Origin: Aphrophora alni
Taxonomy: Eukaryota > Arthropoda > Insecta > Hemiptera > Aphrophoridae
Length of the DNA: 64,000 bases
Direction of reading: 5' to 3'
NCBI GenBank assembly: GCA_963513935.1
Contig: OY740770.1
Location: 95,078,511 to 95,142,510, forward strand
A program made the position numbers and the translations under genes. This document shows positions 47,749-59,584 of the stretch, one piece after another. The notes beneath the pieces were generated by a model, which saw only the letters and a program-made list of their open reading frames with translations, was not told the DNA's origin and ran no database searches. The stretch's first letter is position 1. The number at the start of each line of letters is the position of its first letter.

Positions 47749-47773
47749 CCTAACCTAAACTAACATAACCTAA
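47749..47773 (-). repeat. (CCTAA)n-like patch
   Basis: CCTAACCTAAACTAACATAACC, a degenerate minus-oriented run of the TTAGG unit just upstream of the transposase relic. Confidence 0.65.
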
Positions 47774-47814
47774 TTTGATTTCTTCGTGTACACAATTTAT
47801 CGTACAACTTCATT

Positions 47815-47851
47815 ACACAAACACACCCACTCGCGCGCGCGCGCACACACA
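47815..47851. repeat. CA/CG mixed microsatellite
   Basis: ACACAAACACACCCACTCGC followed by GCGCGCGCGCACACACA, similar to the tract near 19793. Confidence 0.9.
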
Positions 47852-47852
47852 G

Positions 47853-48446
47853 AAAGCTTTTTGTGTTTTACAGTTTGCAAAGACAGAATCTGTAGTTACT
47901 GTGCAACGTGCGTTCCGTATTAAGTTCGGTTGTGCTCCTCCAGGTGATAATAACATCTGTAGATGGTGCTATATCCCGGCAGAAAGTTTATGGGCTTTTC
48001 TTTTTTGGCGAAGCAACTGTAACTGGTACTTCTTATCTTGATACTCTACAGTTATGGCTCTTCCCTCAGTCGGAAGATGATAAACAAGAGAACTTCATTT
48101 TCCAGCAAGATGGTGCGCCGTTTCACTGGCACAACGAAATACGCGATTGGTTGAACGTTACTGTACCCGACCGCTGGATTGGCCGCAAAGGGCCCAATGA
48201 CAGAGTTTATTTCGCATGGCCTCCACGGTCACCCGATCTGACGCCTTGAGATTTCTACCTTTGGGGGTTCATAAATGATCGTGTGTATGTGCCTCCACTA
48301 CCAACTACCTTCCCGAAATAAGAAACAGGGTTGAAGCAGCTGTCACAACAATTACTCAAGAAATACTAATCAAAGTTTGGGAAGAACTCGCATATCGTCT
48401 TGACGTGTGCCGTGTGACAAATGGTGCTCACATTGAACACTTGTAG
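47853..48446 (+). pseudogene. IS630/Tc1/mariner-type transposase relic, DD41D-like, internally deleted
   Basis: The N-terminal part reads AFCVLQFAKTESVVTVQRAF, then KFGCAPPGDNNI, the helix-turn-helix start of a transposase group abundant in insects. After about 37 residues it jumps to the C-terminal catalytic part (FFGEATVTGTSYLD, QQDGAPFHWHNE, WPPRSPDLTP), so the linker and the first catalytic Asp are missing. Between the Asp of QQD and the Asp of SPD I count 41 residues, hence DD41D-like. A TGA follows DLTP. The frame then shifts near VPPLPTT, and the last part (VWEELAYRLDVC, NGAHIEHL, stop at 48446) is in another frame. The domain deletion, stop and frameshift make it dead. CATTTTGAAACACCCG near 48550-48565 is probably its terminal repeat. 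Confidence 0.9.
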
Positions 48447-48801
48447 GCTTTTCTGTAAAACTCTTTGAGTTGCTTTTTCATTTGATGTTGTCATTTATAG
48501 CGGTAAGTTTAATGTAATAAAAGTTATAAAGCGTTAAAACCCCGCTATTCATTTTGAAACACCCGAAAGGATTTTTAAATACCTAGGTCTGTTTGAGTCA
48601 ATATTGAGTCTGTTTATCAATGAAATAAGTACCAGTTAAAACGGAAAGCAAGATGTTGGTTTAGATTTTTTAAATTTCCCAACTCGCACAGAAATCCAAC
48701 TCAGTTTGACTTACGTGTATAATAAAGTCAATAAGTAATTGTATCTTGTAATAGTAGTAGCGCTTGTGGGACTCCCCCGCCAAGCCAACCTTCCTTCTTA
48801 C
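48447..48801. other. 3' end of the transposon relic and flank
   Basis: AT-rich 3' untranslated part of the transposase relic up to GAAACACCC (about 48564), then unannotated DNA up to the 8-bp duplication CTTCTTAC (48794-48801). Confidence 0.55.
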
Positions 48802-49539
48802 TAGCGATGTTGATACTCGGGTGAAATAGATACTCGCAATACTCGGCTTCGAATTATTTCAATACTCGTATTATTAATTCGACATCGAGTATCTGCGCAG
48901 AATGATTATGCGCATTATGTGTGTGTGTGTTATATTTCTATCTGTTAGACTGATCCACCAAGTATTTATTTTTTTAAACAATATGTGATTGACACTTGTA
49001 ATACGTAATTAAATGTTTACTACCTCGACACAAATTCAGTAATTAAACGTAAGTACAATTATTACCAACATTAATAATTTAGTTATTATTTAAAATAAGT
49101 TAATTTACTATATTTTTTATAAAGATGGTAACCTATAAATATTTATTTAAATATAAATAATAACAATTAAATAATAATTTAATTTACTTTTTGTTAATGT
49201 GGAAATAAATTAATATTATTGTTATTTTAAATTGAACTTGTTACCGAATCTAAATCATTATAACTCAAAATCGTAATGTTTAATTAATGTGTAGTGTAAA
49301 ATCAGCTTAGAAACTAATGTAACCAAAGTAGAAACACCGAGTATTTTGTTTGGAATTGACACAACCCTAACGAATATCGTTATCCGAGGATACTCGCACA
49401 CCGAGGATACTCGCTGACTCGCACATTACCTCCTCCTTGTTCCTAGTTACGAGGATTTTGACCGAGTATTTTAATTCGAAACCGAGGATTTTAATACTCG
49501 GGATCACCGAGTATTTTAATTCGAACTCGCACATCACTA
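48802..49539. mobile_element. hAT-type MITE with 8-bp target duplication
   Basis: The left end TAGCGATGTTGATACTCGG and the right end, read inward as TAGTGATGTGCGAGT, are imperfect inverted repeats of the TAGNGATGTGCGA kind common at hAT-derived MITE termini. The flanks CTTCTTAC (48794-48801) and CTTCTCAC (49540-49547) form an 8-bp duplication with one mismatch, the hAT hallmark. The 738-bp body is AT-rich and non-coding, with GATACTCG/GAGTAT motifs repeated in both subterminal regions and a GT run near 48917. Confidence 0.82.
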
Positions 49540-49602
49540 CTTCTCACTAGCCTTCTCCCGTATTTCACTGGTCATCCTAAATCTTACAAGCTGTGTTCTT
49601 GG

Positions 49603-49990
49603 GACGTCACGGTCTAAATTACATTTTTCACAATAACTACCCTATTTGTCATCATAGGCGGGTGGGAGTTAGTATCATTGCATGCAGAATTTAAATTTGC
49701 AAATTTGTATCTAAATTATTGTTATAAGTTTAATAACATAAGAGTTAACGGTTTAAAATTGCCGACCTTTGAAATTTTCAATTCTGTGTTACTGAATTTT
49801 AATAGGATATGACCACATTACAGTCTCCTATACCAAATATTTGGTGTCTGCTATCGTGTTTACGTACAAACGACAACTACGACCAGTGGACGATATGTCA
49901 AAAATCAGTTTTTCGGTTTTCTGAGGCCATGAAAAGTAAAATTCAGTAAAAACAGAGGTCAACATTTTTTGCTATTACTAAACTTCCTAT
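49603..49990 (+). repeat. Rep-A copy 7 (rear part)
   Basis: It matches the rear of the family: GGTCTAAATTACATTTTTCA, ATTTGTCATCATAGG, AATTTGTATCTAAATTAT, then CTATCGTGTTTACGTACAAA, GAGGCCATGAAAAGTAAAAT and AAACAGAGGTCAACATTTTT. The front part is missing or lies beyond the hAT-type MITE. Confidence 0.62.
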
Positions 49991-52179
49991 ATATTTCGTT
50001 AACGAATGAATTAATAGACGGGAAGAACACATTTTAGGCCGTAAACAACAAATGTTTATTTGATCTTTGTCTTAATTTTTTGTAACCTACGTCCGAAATT
50101 TCGTACAACTTAAACACACAAACTCTTTTCCTTATCAGTAAAAAATTAAACTCCGATAGGGGTTTCCTAAGATGAATTCCCAATATTTTCACCATTAGTA
50201 AACTCGTCTCAATCGTCTCTGCGAAGCGAACAAATTAAACACGTGTTACAAAATTGCAAACGCAAATTAATTACGCAATCAACACCTGACCTAATGTGTA
50301 GCCGAGTTACAATAAAATACCTGAGTAATGGGAAACCAACATTCCTATGTTTCCTAAATGATCTCATCAAAGTATCTCAACCATAAACAGCTGATTGACT
50401 GCTTGAACTATTTCACAATGTGCTGTACCTACTTTCAACGCCTTTACAGTAACAACTGGACTAGAGAAAGTATGAAGAGGAAATTAAAAACTTCGTTTAA
50501 CTGGATGGAAGTTATTTGTTAATAATCCGGTCATTTTAGGAGAGAAACGAGATAAAATTGAAGAAAAAATATCATGAGCTGTTTTTTTTTAATACGCGTG
50601 CTGGGGTAACAGTCCGTAATAATGATCCATTCGTAGTCTGTCGATTGTCAATAGACTACTTGTAAAAATAATTCAAAACTGTTAGAAAACTACTGTTTTT
50701 TATGTTTTAAGTAATAATTAGGTATGTTAGCATATTATGGGGAAATGTTTCATTAGAAAGTTGTCGGGAATAAACTTTTGCTATTAAAAAGTTTTAACCT
50801 CTAACTTATTGAAAAATCTATTTTTTTAATAATTGATCCACCTTTCAAGAAATTTTGGAAAGGGGGTTTTAATTAAATAAATGTTAATGAAGAACCGATC
50901 ACGAAGACGTATCCCTTACTCTTAGATGGTAACCACTAAGTTTTGATTGGGTATTTAGGTGCTACATTTGAGCAAAATTATTAGAAGCAATTTCAATAAT
51001 TTCACAATTTTGTGTTTTTGTCTTATATTGTAATTGGTACTCCCAAATTCTGAGTTGAAAAATGAAATAAATAGTTTTGAGATGTGGCCAAAACATACTC
51101 ACTTCATTTAAATGTCTACCCATTTAGGCTGTGAAACATTCCACATATGATAGACTCCAGATATTATTCCATAAACTATTTTTTTGGAGTCAGGGTACCT
51201 CCAGACATCGAATTTTTAACTCAACACAAAATTTTCTCCATACTACGTATATGTGATAAAGTAAAAATAGTACAAGGAAAAAATGTACTATTGTAGTTTT
51301 GGACATTTAAAACTATTTTTTTCTGCCAAAATATTACTTTTTTTTGGCCATCATATTACTTTCTCTACTTTACATATACGAGGACGTGCGATAGGAAAAA
51401 GGGTGATCGCAGAAAAAACAGTACGCACTAAATTAAGTACCTACCACACTAGGCCCACATTCCTGCATTGTAGCAAATTACCAACCATTTCGCTACAGAT
51501 TCAAGTTTCATTTAATAAAGCTATTATGCTTTTAATTGGTTACTTACATAACCAACTATTGTATCTGTAATATAATTAAAATTCTAATGTTTACATAATT
51601 TTATTTCTAAATAGATATCCTGTAGACATTTTGGGTTATAATAGTCATAGAAGAACTGGTTTTTTTTTGCCTAGCCGGTGTCTACTTGTTTGTTATATAA
51701 GCAGAACCGAACCTAGACCGGAAACTTCCGAAGTCATGTTAGCAGGTTATATAAAGCAGTTTACAAGCAAACTTGCAAAGTTGTGACTTTTAGTTTTTAC
51801 TGTGTCTCTAGATGATATTTAAATCTTTCTTCTAGTTCCAAGTTTTTGGATTTTTGTCACTCTTTTCCATATAGAGGAAGTATTATCAGTGTGAATAAAT
51901 CGATGTTGAGATTTTTGAGGATAAATCAATTTTGAGGAACCTTAATATCAATTTTATTATTTATTTAAACAACAACAGCAAAATTCTATACACTTGTAGT
52001 CAGTTGGAATACGATCCAGATATAAATGAACAATTAATAATTTTAAGTAATAGAGTTTACATTTTAAAGTAATAATTTATTAAAACATGACTTTAAATTA
52101 TTAGTCTCTCATACTGAATATACCAAGACAGTACAGTTTATCATTCCAATCCCATCATATTCCGTAAGATGTGGGAGTT
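49991..52179. other. Unannotated AT-rich region
   Basis: No gene is recognised. The plus frame at 51283-51570 is unrecognised. The stretch includes member 2 of the old inverted pair at 50880-51100. Confidence 0.5.
50880..51100 (-). repeat. Old interspersed repeat, member 2 of an inverted pair
   Basis: Read on the minus strand, TTTTGGCCACATCTCAAAAC and the following TTTTTCAACTCAGAATTTGG track the plus-strand segment at 14840-15080. Patchy similarity only. Confidence 0.35.
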
Positions 52180-54018
52180 GAAAAACGGCCAGTCAAGTGG
52201 CTGGCGACGTGAAATTTTGGAACAGTTTAAAGCAGTTGTCGTGGAATATAGTACAGATGCAAGTTAACAGGAAAGTCGACCTTGGAGCTCACTATCTTGT
52301 AAAGAAAACATATAATTTTTTAGGAATATGTTTTCTATACTATATCAATATTTATATGTTCAAACTGACGCATTTTTTAATGAAAACCTCAAAAAGTTAT
52401 TCTGTGCGTTTTAGTCTGACCTTATCACACTTGGAATTTTGCCTCCATATTACAGATGCATTATTACTCTTTTGACGCAGGAGAATATGTCTTGCATGTC
52501 TCTTAAAGAAACTTAACATTTGAGACACCTTGTTACAATTTTTTTCGATATGAGGCTGGAAGGTGTCCAGTACAGCTTGGAGTCCAGTAACACGCCTAGA
52601 TCACGAACTGTCTCCGACTTCCTCAAAGTGTAGTTACAAATGATGTAGGAGAATTTAGATTGATTTCGTTAATACAACACCATTCAAAAAGTCTGTTCAG
52701 ATCTGACTGCAGCTTGGGAGAGTCGATTTTGGAAGTGATCTTTACATAGACTTTCATGTCATCCGGAAGTGGTAAACACAAAGAAAATCATTTATGTATA
52801 TTAAGAACTGTTTAAATTAATTTATCTTACTCGATCAGTCAACTGTGACTTAAACCGTATAAGAGGACCAATATTCCAAAATCTTTCAGTTTTCTAAGTA
52901 GAATATGGCGTGAAATGCTGCCAAAGGCTTATCTAAAGTCAGTATGTATTGCGACTACTTTCCAAACCACATTCAACGCTACTGTTGATATATCTCAACA
53001 ACGTAGCTAGGTTAGTAGTAGTTGGCCGTTCCTTCAAACACCCTTGGTGATTTTCGGAAAACTACAGTTTAAAGATGTGAGCTTCTCAAAAACTATGGAA
53101 TCAAATATTTTGTTTAAGAAATTCCTAATTGAAATTGTACAATAATTTTCTACACTTCGTTTGTTCACTGCTTTAAGTATAGGGAAGATTTTGGCAACCT
53201 TCCAGGCAGAAGAGAATACTTCAGAGGTTGAAAATAGTTTTCAAGGGAAAGGATAATCAGTCCATAGACTTATTACAACAAAACAATTTTGAGATTTTAT
53301 TAGGTCCAGGACTAGAGTTAGTTTTCAGTTTTGAGAGTTTTTTCTTTACATCTTCATTTAAGATTATAGAATCTCTCCACAAGAGAATAAGATTTAGAGA
53401 ATGAGTTTGAAGCTTCTCCATTCCTGTCTTGAACATTACAAAAGTAATTAGGTACTTTAATGGTATGAATGTGATGCAAGGTTCTTAACGTAATAAAGTC
53501 TTGATGTAGGTTCTCCCCTCAATATGCCAATCATATTCATAAAAAAAAACCTTTGTAGACGAATAATATAGAATATTTCAACTCTGTTCTGACCTTTGAG
53601 TGTTGATTATAGATTTCTGGAGTAGGTAAAATTTGTTGTATCTCTTGTGGATTTTCTTTTTCAGAAGTTCTATAACTAAGTTGTTAAACTAAACGGGATA
53701 GCGGGAATTACAAATTTCTACTTTGGAATGAAGATATCTACAGCAAAACAGGATTTCATAAAAACATTTAACGTTAGAGTCAATATCATCAAGCTACTGT
53801 AAGCTTTTCAAGTGAATCGTGGAGAAAAACAAACTAATCAGATCATACGGTGCTTTAAAAAAATTGTATTTCCACTGAGGTCGATGGTCTTTTAATTTCC
53901 CTGTTTTATTGATTTCTTGTAGTAGACCCGGATGGTATTTATTGTGAGGCACAAGCGAATAATCAACTTCCTTCAAGTCGATATAACATTCCTGAGTTAA
54001 AATCAAATCAAGGATCAC
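52180..54018 (-). pseudogene. Decayed Jockey-like LINE pol (endonuclease end plus reverse transcriptase)
   Basis: Reading the minus strand in shifting frames gives recognisable pol blocks in order. At 53794-54018 is the end of an APE-type endonuclease region (ILDLILT, DYSLVPHNKYHPGL). Near 53170-53260 is WKVAKIFPILKAV...VENYCTIS, the start of the RT. Near 52990-53070 is KERPTTTNLATLL, the RSTTTNL-type block. Near 52930-52980 is HTDFR-stop-AFGSISRHIL, motif A with a stop. Near 52790 is FLIYINDF. Near 52680-52770 is LPDDMKVYVKI then LQSDLNRLFEWC, motif C with FADD altered to LPDD. Near 52566-52620 is VRDLGVLLDSKL. The motif B region (GVPQGS) is apparently deleted. Many stops and frameshifts: a long-dead copy. 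Confidence 0.85.
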
Positions 54019-54430
54019 ACTATACTGTTATAACTAATCTTTCAAAAACATTTTAACCAATACTGTTAGAAATTGATATTTAGAAGTTAGAGTGCTTTTA
54101 GTTATCTGAATTATAATCTTACGAAATTATTCGGAAGCCTCATGACTTGGAAAAAGACTACTATAACTCAATCTTAATTTATCCACATTAAAACTTTGTG
54201 GACTTATTATGGGAAGACTGGTCAATTTAAAATGTTCAAAAGCTATTAATTTTGTGTGTAGGTTATTTGTGAAAGATTCACGATCACGGTCGGTATTCCA
54301 GTTGAACCGCTAAGCCGGTCACTCTACCAGTTGCCAATCGGTTGTCTATAGGAAGAGGATACGACACCACTCTGTAGTGAGAATCGTGGGGCATTTATTC
54401 TTTTGAATTTACCTTTCCGAACTTGAAACA
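54019..54430. other. Unannotated DNA with a tRNA-like fragment
   Basis: Mostly unrecognised. On the minus strand, TGGCAACTGGTAGAG (54322-54336) resembles a pol III A box and GGTTCAACTGG (54298-54308) a B box, but they are only about 13 bases apart and no cloverleaf forms. At most this is the remnant of a tRNA-derived SINE head. Confidence 0.35.
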
Positions 54431-54454
54431 TAGGTTAGGTTAGGTTAGGTTAAG
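54431..54454 (+). repeat. (TTAGG)n patch
   Basis: TAGGTTAGGTTAGGTTAGGT, four uninterrupted telomere-type units, internal to the sequence. Confidence 0.9.
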
Positions 54455-54479
54455 TTCCAGGAATAAACGTCCAGGATCG

Positions 54480-55145
54480 AGGGTACAACATCTATCAGTG
54501 CACAATGTCCATCTGATTATCATCGTCCAAAGTCTAGGGTCAACATTCATTCGGACTTCATTGACCTGGGTCCAGTATACTGCATCCGTCTGTCTACCAT
54601 CTTCCAGATTCTAAGGTAGAGCATCTGTACGATCTCCATAGTACCGGCTTCGGGATACTCCATTCGTCCGGTTTCCATCTTACAGGGTCGCCATGTGTCT
54701 GTTTCCATTGACTAGGATCCAAGGTACAGTATTTGTCAGATCTTCCATTATGGTCTCCATCCCTCCGTACAGGTGTAATTATACATTAATCCGGTCGTCA
54801 TTTTCCAGGATTAAAATTACAACACATATACTGTCTTCATAGTCTATGGTTAAGGGTACTTACTGGATCGGCTCGGTCTTCATCATCCAAGATCCAGGAT
54901 ACTTCATCTGACTGAGCTCCATTGCTGAGACTCCTAGGTATAGTATTCGTCCGGTTTCCATAGTCCAGGCTCTAGGGTACTCCACCAATCCGTCTCCATC
55001 TTCAGCTTTTAAAGTAAAGCATCTGTAAGATCTCCATAGTAGAGACTCCGGGATACTGTATCCACCCAGTTTCCATCTTCTATAGTCAGCATGCGTCCGG
55101 TTTCCATTCTCCAGGATCCAAGGTACAGCATCCGTCCGATCTCCA
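54480..55145 (-). repeat. Degenerate ~40-bp minisatellite
   Basis: The plus-strand unit runs roughly GGATCCAAGGTACAGCAT, then CCGTCCGGTCTCCATCTTCCA, and is repeated about 16 times with heavy variation (GGATACTCCATTCGTCCGG, AAGCATCTGTAAGATCTCC and others). The 122-codon minus frame across 54860-55228 simply reads through the array (recurrent MET/ELSQ and YPG/YLG strings) and is not called as a gene. It lies 25 bp beyond the TTAGG patch. Confidence 0.8.
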
Positions 55146-55345
55146 CTTTTAGCTACTTTCGTACCAAAATATGCCCACATACCAAATCGGTAAGTAGAGC
55201 ATAGAATTACAAACCATTTTTGTTGCATGAAAACAAAATAACAGTTGTTTTGATGTAAAGTAAATTACATAAGAAGTATTGGAAAGTGAGTCTGTCTTGG
55301 AGCCCGTGAAATTTGTCAGTTAATTTTTCCGTATTTTTAAAACGT

Positions 55346-55515
55346 GAAAAACCTCTCGGTCATCATCGCCTTTAAAAAAAGGTAGTATAAAGGAACATAA
55401 AATAAAGTCTCTCAAATACTATAATAATATCTTCAGGATCAGACGACAACAAGGAAAGAAAGGCATCTAACCCAACACTACTAGGAAAAAGTGTAGCTCC
55501 ATCTGGTCCCCTAGG
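55346..55515 (-). repeat. Rep-B copy 5 (reverse orientation)
   Basis: The reverse complement shows GGAGCTACACTTTTTCCTAG, then GTTGGGTTAGATGCCTTTCT and AAAGGCGATGATGACCGAGAG with TTTTTCACG at its end, matching the ends of the other copies. The ACTTGACCAACTCTTG middle is diverged. Confidence 0.6.
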
Positions 55516-56756
55516 GATTGGAGCCCCTGAAGTATTTCTTTCAGTTAAATCAGTTAGTAAATAAAATGGTAAAAAATAGTAAATTAAACATTGGAACCTC
55601 TTCGTTGGGCTGACACACTACATAAAACAGGCAAATAAACTTTTCTTTAGTAACGGTTACTTTTCTTGTACAATTTTTGTGCAATGTTATTAAGTGTTTG
55701 ACACTTACCTACAGCAGAGCGTTATTAACATTGACAAATAACAAGGTTCGCTGGACCGTTATGTTTTAATAAACCCAATAGGTCGAGTAAATTGTTTATG
55801 AACAACTGTGAAGCAATATCTGCTCTCATTTAGAAAGTACCAAGGTTGCTTGAATTTACTGAGGCATATATTACATGAACCTGGGTTTGTGGTTACAGAA
55901 GGTCGATATATGCAGTAACAACAATGTATATGGAGAAGACAAGTTGCTTTATGGTGTTTTGGAGTACACCATGTTTTATTTCGGAGAATATTGTGACCAC
56001 GTATGGAAAGCTTTACATATAAGCTACAATTATTTTTTTCTAATGGATTTCCATAAGTTGTAGACCTACAATAGTCTACCTAAGCAGAGTTAATTTGAAA
56101 AATAAAAATAATTGTGCGGAAACATTTCATCAAGTTTCTCATACACTTATCGACAAAAACAAATACTACAAAAATTATATTCGTCTCGATTTCCTCGTAA
56201 ATATCTATACAAGGTGATTGCAACAGGTCCGACTGTTGTTCAACTTGTACAAAAGTTATAAAAGCTTTTAAAGGTAATCCCACAGGGTTCGTTGAGTTAA
56301 AACTAGAAATTTTACCAAATATGTTTTTATACTTGAGTATTTTTTTAAATCTGTAACCATTTAGGAGCTATAAGCTCTCAAAGTTCTTAAAATATAAGGT
56401 TTAAGGCGTTTCCAGAGGTCCATTTTCCACACCTAAAACAGTTGTACTCCATTTAAAATTGAAAATGGATAGACTGTAATTTATATAAAATATTAAAAGT
56501 TTGAAAAGCGATTTTTTTATTTTTTTTCTCACATGGCAGGACTAATTAATGGCAACATTTTTGGGAAATTATTCATTATTTTTCTGCATAAAAATATTGT
56601 TGGCAATACACTTATAAATATAAAGTAGTTAACTGATACTCTTTATTCCCTGTTATACAAATTTACACGGATCAGGTTTTTAAGAAATCCAACAAAAGGC
56701 AGTAGTCGTTACAGTGCCTCTGTTAGATGTCTCAACATTTGATTTTGTTCAACTTT
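55516..56756. other. Unannotated AT-rich region
   Basis: No gene is recognised. The frames at 55875-56063 (plus) and 56080-56283 (minus) have no family features. Confidence 0.5.
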
Positions 56757-56965
56757 TCTGGTAACTGTCTAGAACACCTATTGGCTTACACCAATTTATA
56801 AAATATCACTGGATATATTATACCTTATGAAAAAGATATTATAGCCGAAACAAATGTATTATTAGTGCTTATTAAAACAATTTGCCCTTAATTCATAAGG
56901 TGTAATACATTTAGTAATAATAAAGTGCTAGTGTAAGCCAGAGGATGTTCTAAACAATTACCAGA
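56757..56965. repeat. Imperfect hairpin, MITE-like
   Basis: TCTGGTAACTGTCTAGAACA and CTTGGCTTACACC-like sequence at the left are mirrored by a right end that reads inward TCTGGTAATTGTTTAGAACA, then CTGGCTTACACTAG. Both arms contain ACCTTATGAA. Arms are about 85 bp with gaps. Confidence 0.6.
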
Positions 56966-57820
56966 TTTTTTTTTTTAATTTTCAATCGATAACTCAGTCT
57001 ATAGAACAAATAAAAATAACAATAGAGTTACTAAACCTTTTATCCTAGCTTTAATTTAAATTTCACCTAGACTTGACTTTGTGAAAAATAAGAAAAATCG
57101 TCTCTTGAAATAGTTTGAATTTGTAAATTTTTGAAACATTTAAGTGGTTGTTGCTCTTACATGGTTAAAGATATCGAAAAATATCTAAGATTAAAAAGGT
57201 CTTACAATAATGAGTTATATCAACATATAATTATATATAAATTGATTATATATTGATCCTTTATTGTTAATCAATATTCAACCAATATTTTCATATGATA
57301 CTACCTAATAAATATATATAATGTTTTACCAATATTATTAGTCCAAAGTTGGTTTAATACACAGAAATTATAATGTAAACCAATGTCGCTCTGCCGTTTT
57401 AAAACCAATAATAGATAAATATCGGAAATGTCGCCAATAATGAAACTATATTATTATATTTTACCAATATTTTAATCTAAATTTAACACCAATGTTGTTC
57501 TTTCTGCCAATTATTAATCAATAATATTACAATAGATATTTATTTCATTTATCAATCATTGTGCCTCAGTACTGGTTTTCTATATTAAATTAATTGTTTA
57601 TTATTTATATTCAATTTAACGCAAACAATTAATAATTGAAGAAAACCACATATCGCCCCTTCTCTCAGATGAGTTTGATTGGGGATTAAACTTTAACATA
57701 CTATATCTTGTACAATACTTAACACTCGAGGCGGCAGAGCATTACTCACAACGTAATTTTACCTATTTTTATAAAAGTGAAATCTGGCAATGAAAATAAT
57801 TGTATCTCTTTCTTATAAAA
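56966..57820. other. AT-rich DNA with degenerate ACCAATATT motifs
   Basis: No gene. ACCAATATT or ACCAATGTTG recurs several times at 57290-57510. Two segments about 120 bp apart share ACACCAATG/AACCAATG followed by TCTGCC. The segment 57663-57790 is similar to 59040-59170 (GATGAGTTTGATTGGG, then TATATCTTGTACAATACTTA versus TATATCTTATAAGATACTTA). Confidence 0.45.
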
Positions 57821-58081
57821 TTACAAATTAATTTTAACCGCGTCCAGTAACTTATTATTCTAAATCAAATTTATATACAAAATGTTATTATCAAAGACTT
57901 GCCGCCAGTAAGTGTTATGGTTGATTACATATGATTGCTAGCAGATGTATTAATTACAAATTAATTTTAACCGCGTCCAATATTATTCTAAATGAAATTT
58001 ATATACAAAATGTTATTATCAAAGACTTGCCGCCAGTAAGTGTCAAGGTTGATTACATATGATTGCTAGCAGATGTATTAT
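57821..58081 (+). repeat. 133-bp tandem duplication
   Basis: TTACAAATTAATTTTAACCG recurs 133 bases later (57954). Both units run to GATTGCTAGCAGATGTATTA through AAAGACTTGCCGCCAGTAAG. The second unit lacks a few bases (GTCCAGTAACTTATTATTC versus GTCCAATATTATTC) and has a few substitutions. Confidence 0.93.
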
Positions 58082-59584
58082 GTTAATATAAGGTCTTCAA
58101 TAGTCTATAAACTACTTTCATTGATCAAATCTGAATTTCTTTTGTTTGTTAGGGTAGGTAGATCTAAATGAAATAAATCAATAATATTGTTTAATGAATG
58201 GTGCTCAAACATTGGTCAACGTTCTCACAAGAAAATATTAAGCACAGAAACATAATATTTGCTTCGTTTTAGTAACATTTTTTTCACGATTCCAGCAATA
58301 TGTTTATCAGGCCGTCATTTTAAATAGGAATTGGATAAAAATGTTCACCATTTTGTTTCTTTTTAGTAATAGATCACTCGACTGGATTTACGTTTGAGAA
58401 TGTTGTAATGCCTCCCCCTCCCCTCTCATGATCTAAACAGGCCATGGCTACCAAATAACTACTAGTAAAATAGGAGCCCCTTATATTATAAATATCAAAT
58501 GAAATATTTAGAACGGGCTAGTATACATTTCAATTTACCCGTCATCGTCAATTGTGAGCACGAATAGAAATTAGATATACACCAATGAGTTTCTTATTGA
58601 TATACCTTTAAAACGAGCTAACACTCCACAGTTGCTTACTTTTAAACTAGCCCCCTCTTCCACTAGGAGCATAAGAACCAAACTACCCCAATTTTTGTAG
58701 GCACCAATATCAAAAATTGAATGAGTATACGAAATTTGTATATCTATAACAGAAAATAGAAATTACAAGAAGTGTGCGAAATTTCGTATCCCTAATACAT
58801 TTTGTAATATTTATATATTTCTAAATTACTAGAAAGTTAGTTTTTAAAAACTAAAACACATAAAACGAGCTTAATTCCCGTTTGGATTAAACAGGGGATA
58901 AAAGTTTTGTTAATACAAATTCTTCAGAACTATTTACCAGAACTGGTTAATCATAGGTTTAATATTATAGAACCATTTTTTATCAGGAATGCTCTATTTG
59001 ACCCATGAGGTAAATGAATCAGAAAGGTGACATGTCCGGCACACCTCAAATGAGTTTGATTGGGAGTAAAAGGATTTCGAACATATTATATCTTATAAGA
59101 TACTTAGCAATTGGGAAGACAGAAAACTGTACCTTAACTCAAAACATTGTTAAATTCAAACTCACAACGCGCCTATTATTATTAGATAGTGTATATTAGT
59201 GATTAGTAGTATTTTTTTTTTATAAATGAAGCTTATTTAGTTTCTTCGGATGTTTAATTAGGCTATATGTTGTTTTGTTTATTGTAAATACTCGAACAAA
59301 TACTATGGGATATTTGAAATTATAACAGATTTAAAAGCTTTAAACAGGGGCACCTTTCTTACTTTTTTGGAAAATTACATATATGACATATATCTATATT
59401 TAAATATTATGACATTTTTTGAAAGAACACTTAATTATTTAAAAAATATGTCTTTTACCAAACTATTATTAAAATCCTCAGTTATTTAACACAAATATCA
59501 AGTACAAGGTGTGAAAAACTGTTTTCTTGCTGTTTAAAGACGAGAAACTTTTTTTTAAAAAAAAGGGGGGAAGCACATAAAATA
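58082..59584. other. Unannotated AT-rich region
   Basis: No gene is recognised. It contains the second member (59040-59170) of the repeat pair noted at 57663-57790. Confidence 0.5.

Noticed and set aside
54860..55228. 122-codon minus-strand frame
   Set aside because: It reads through a degenerate minisatellite, and its internal similarity reflects the DNA repeats.
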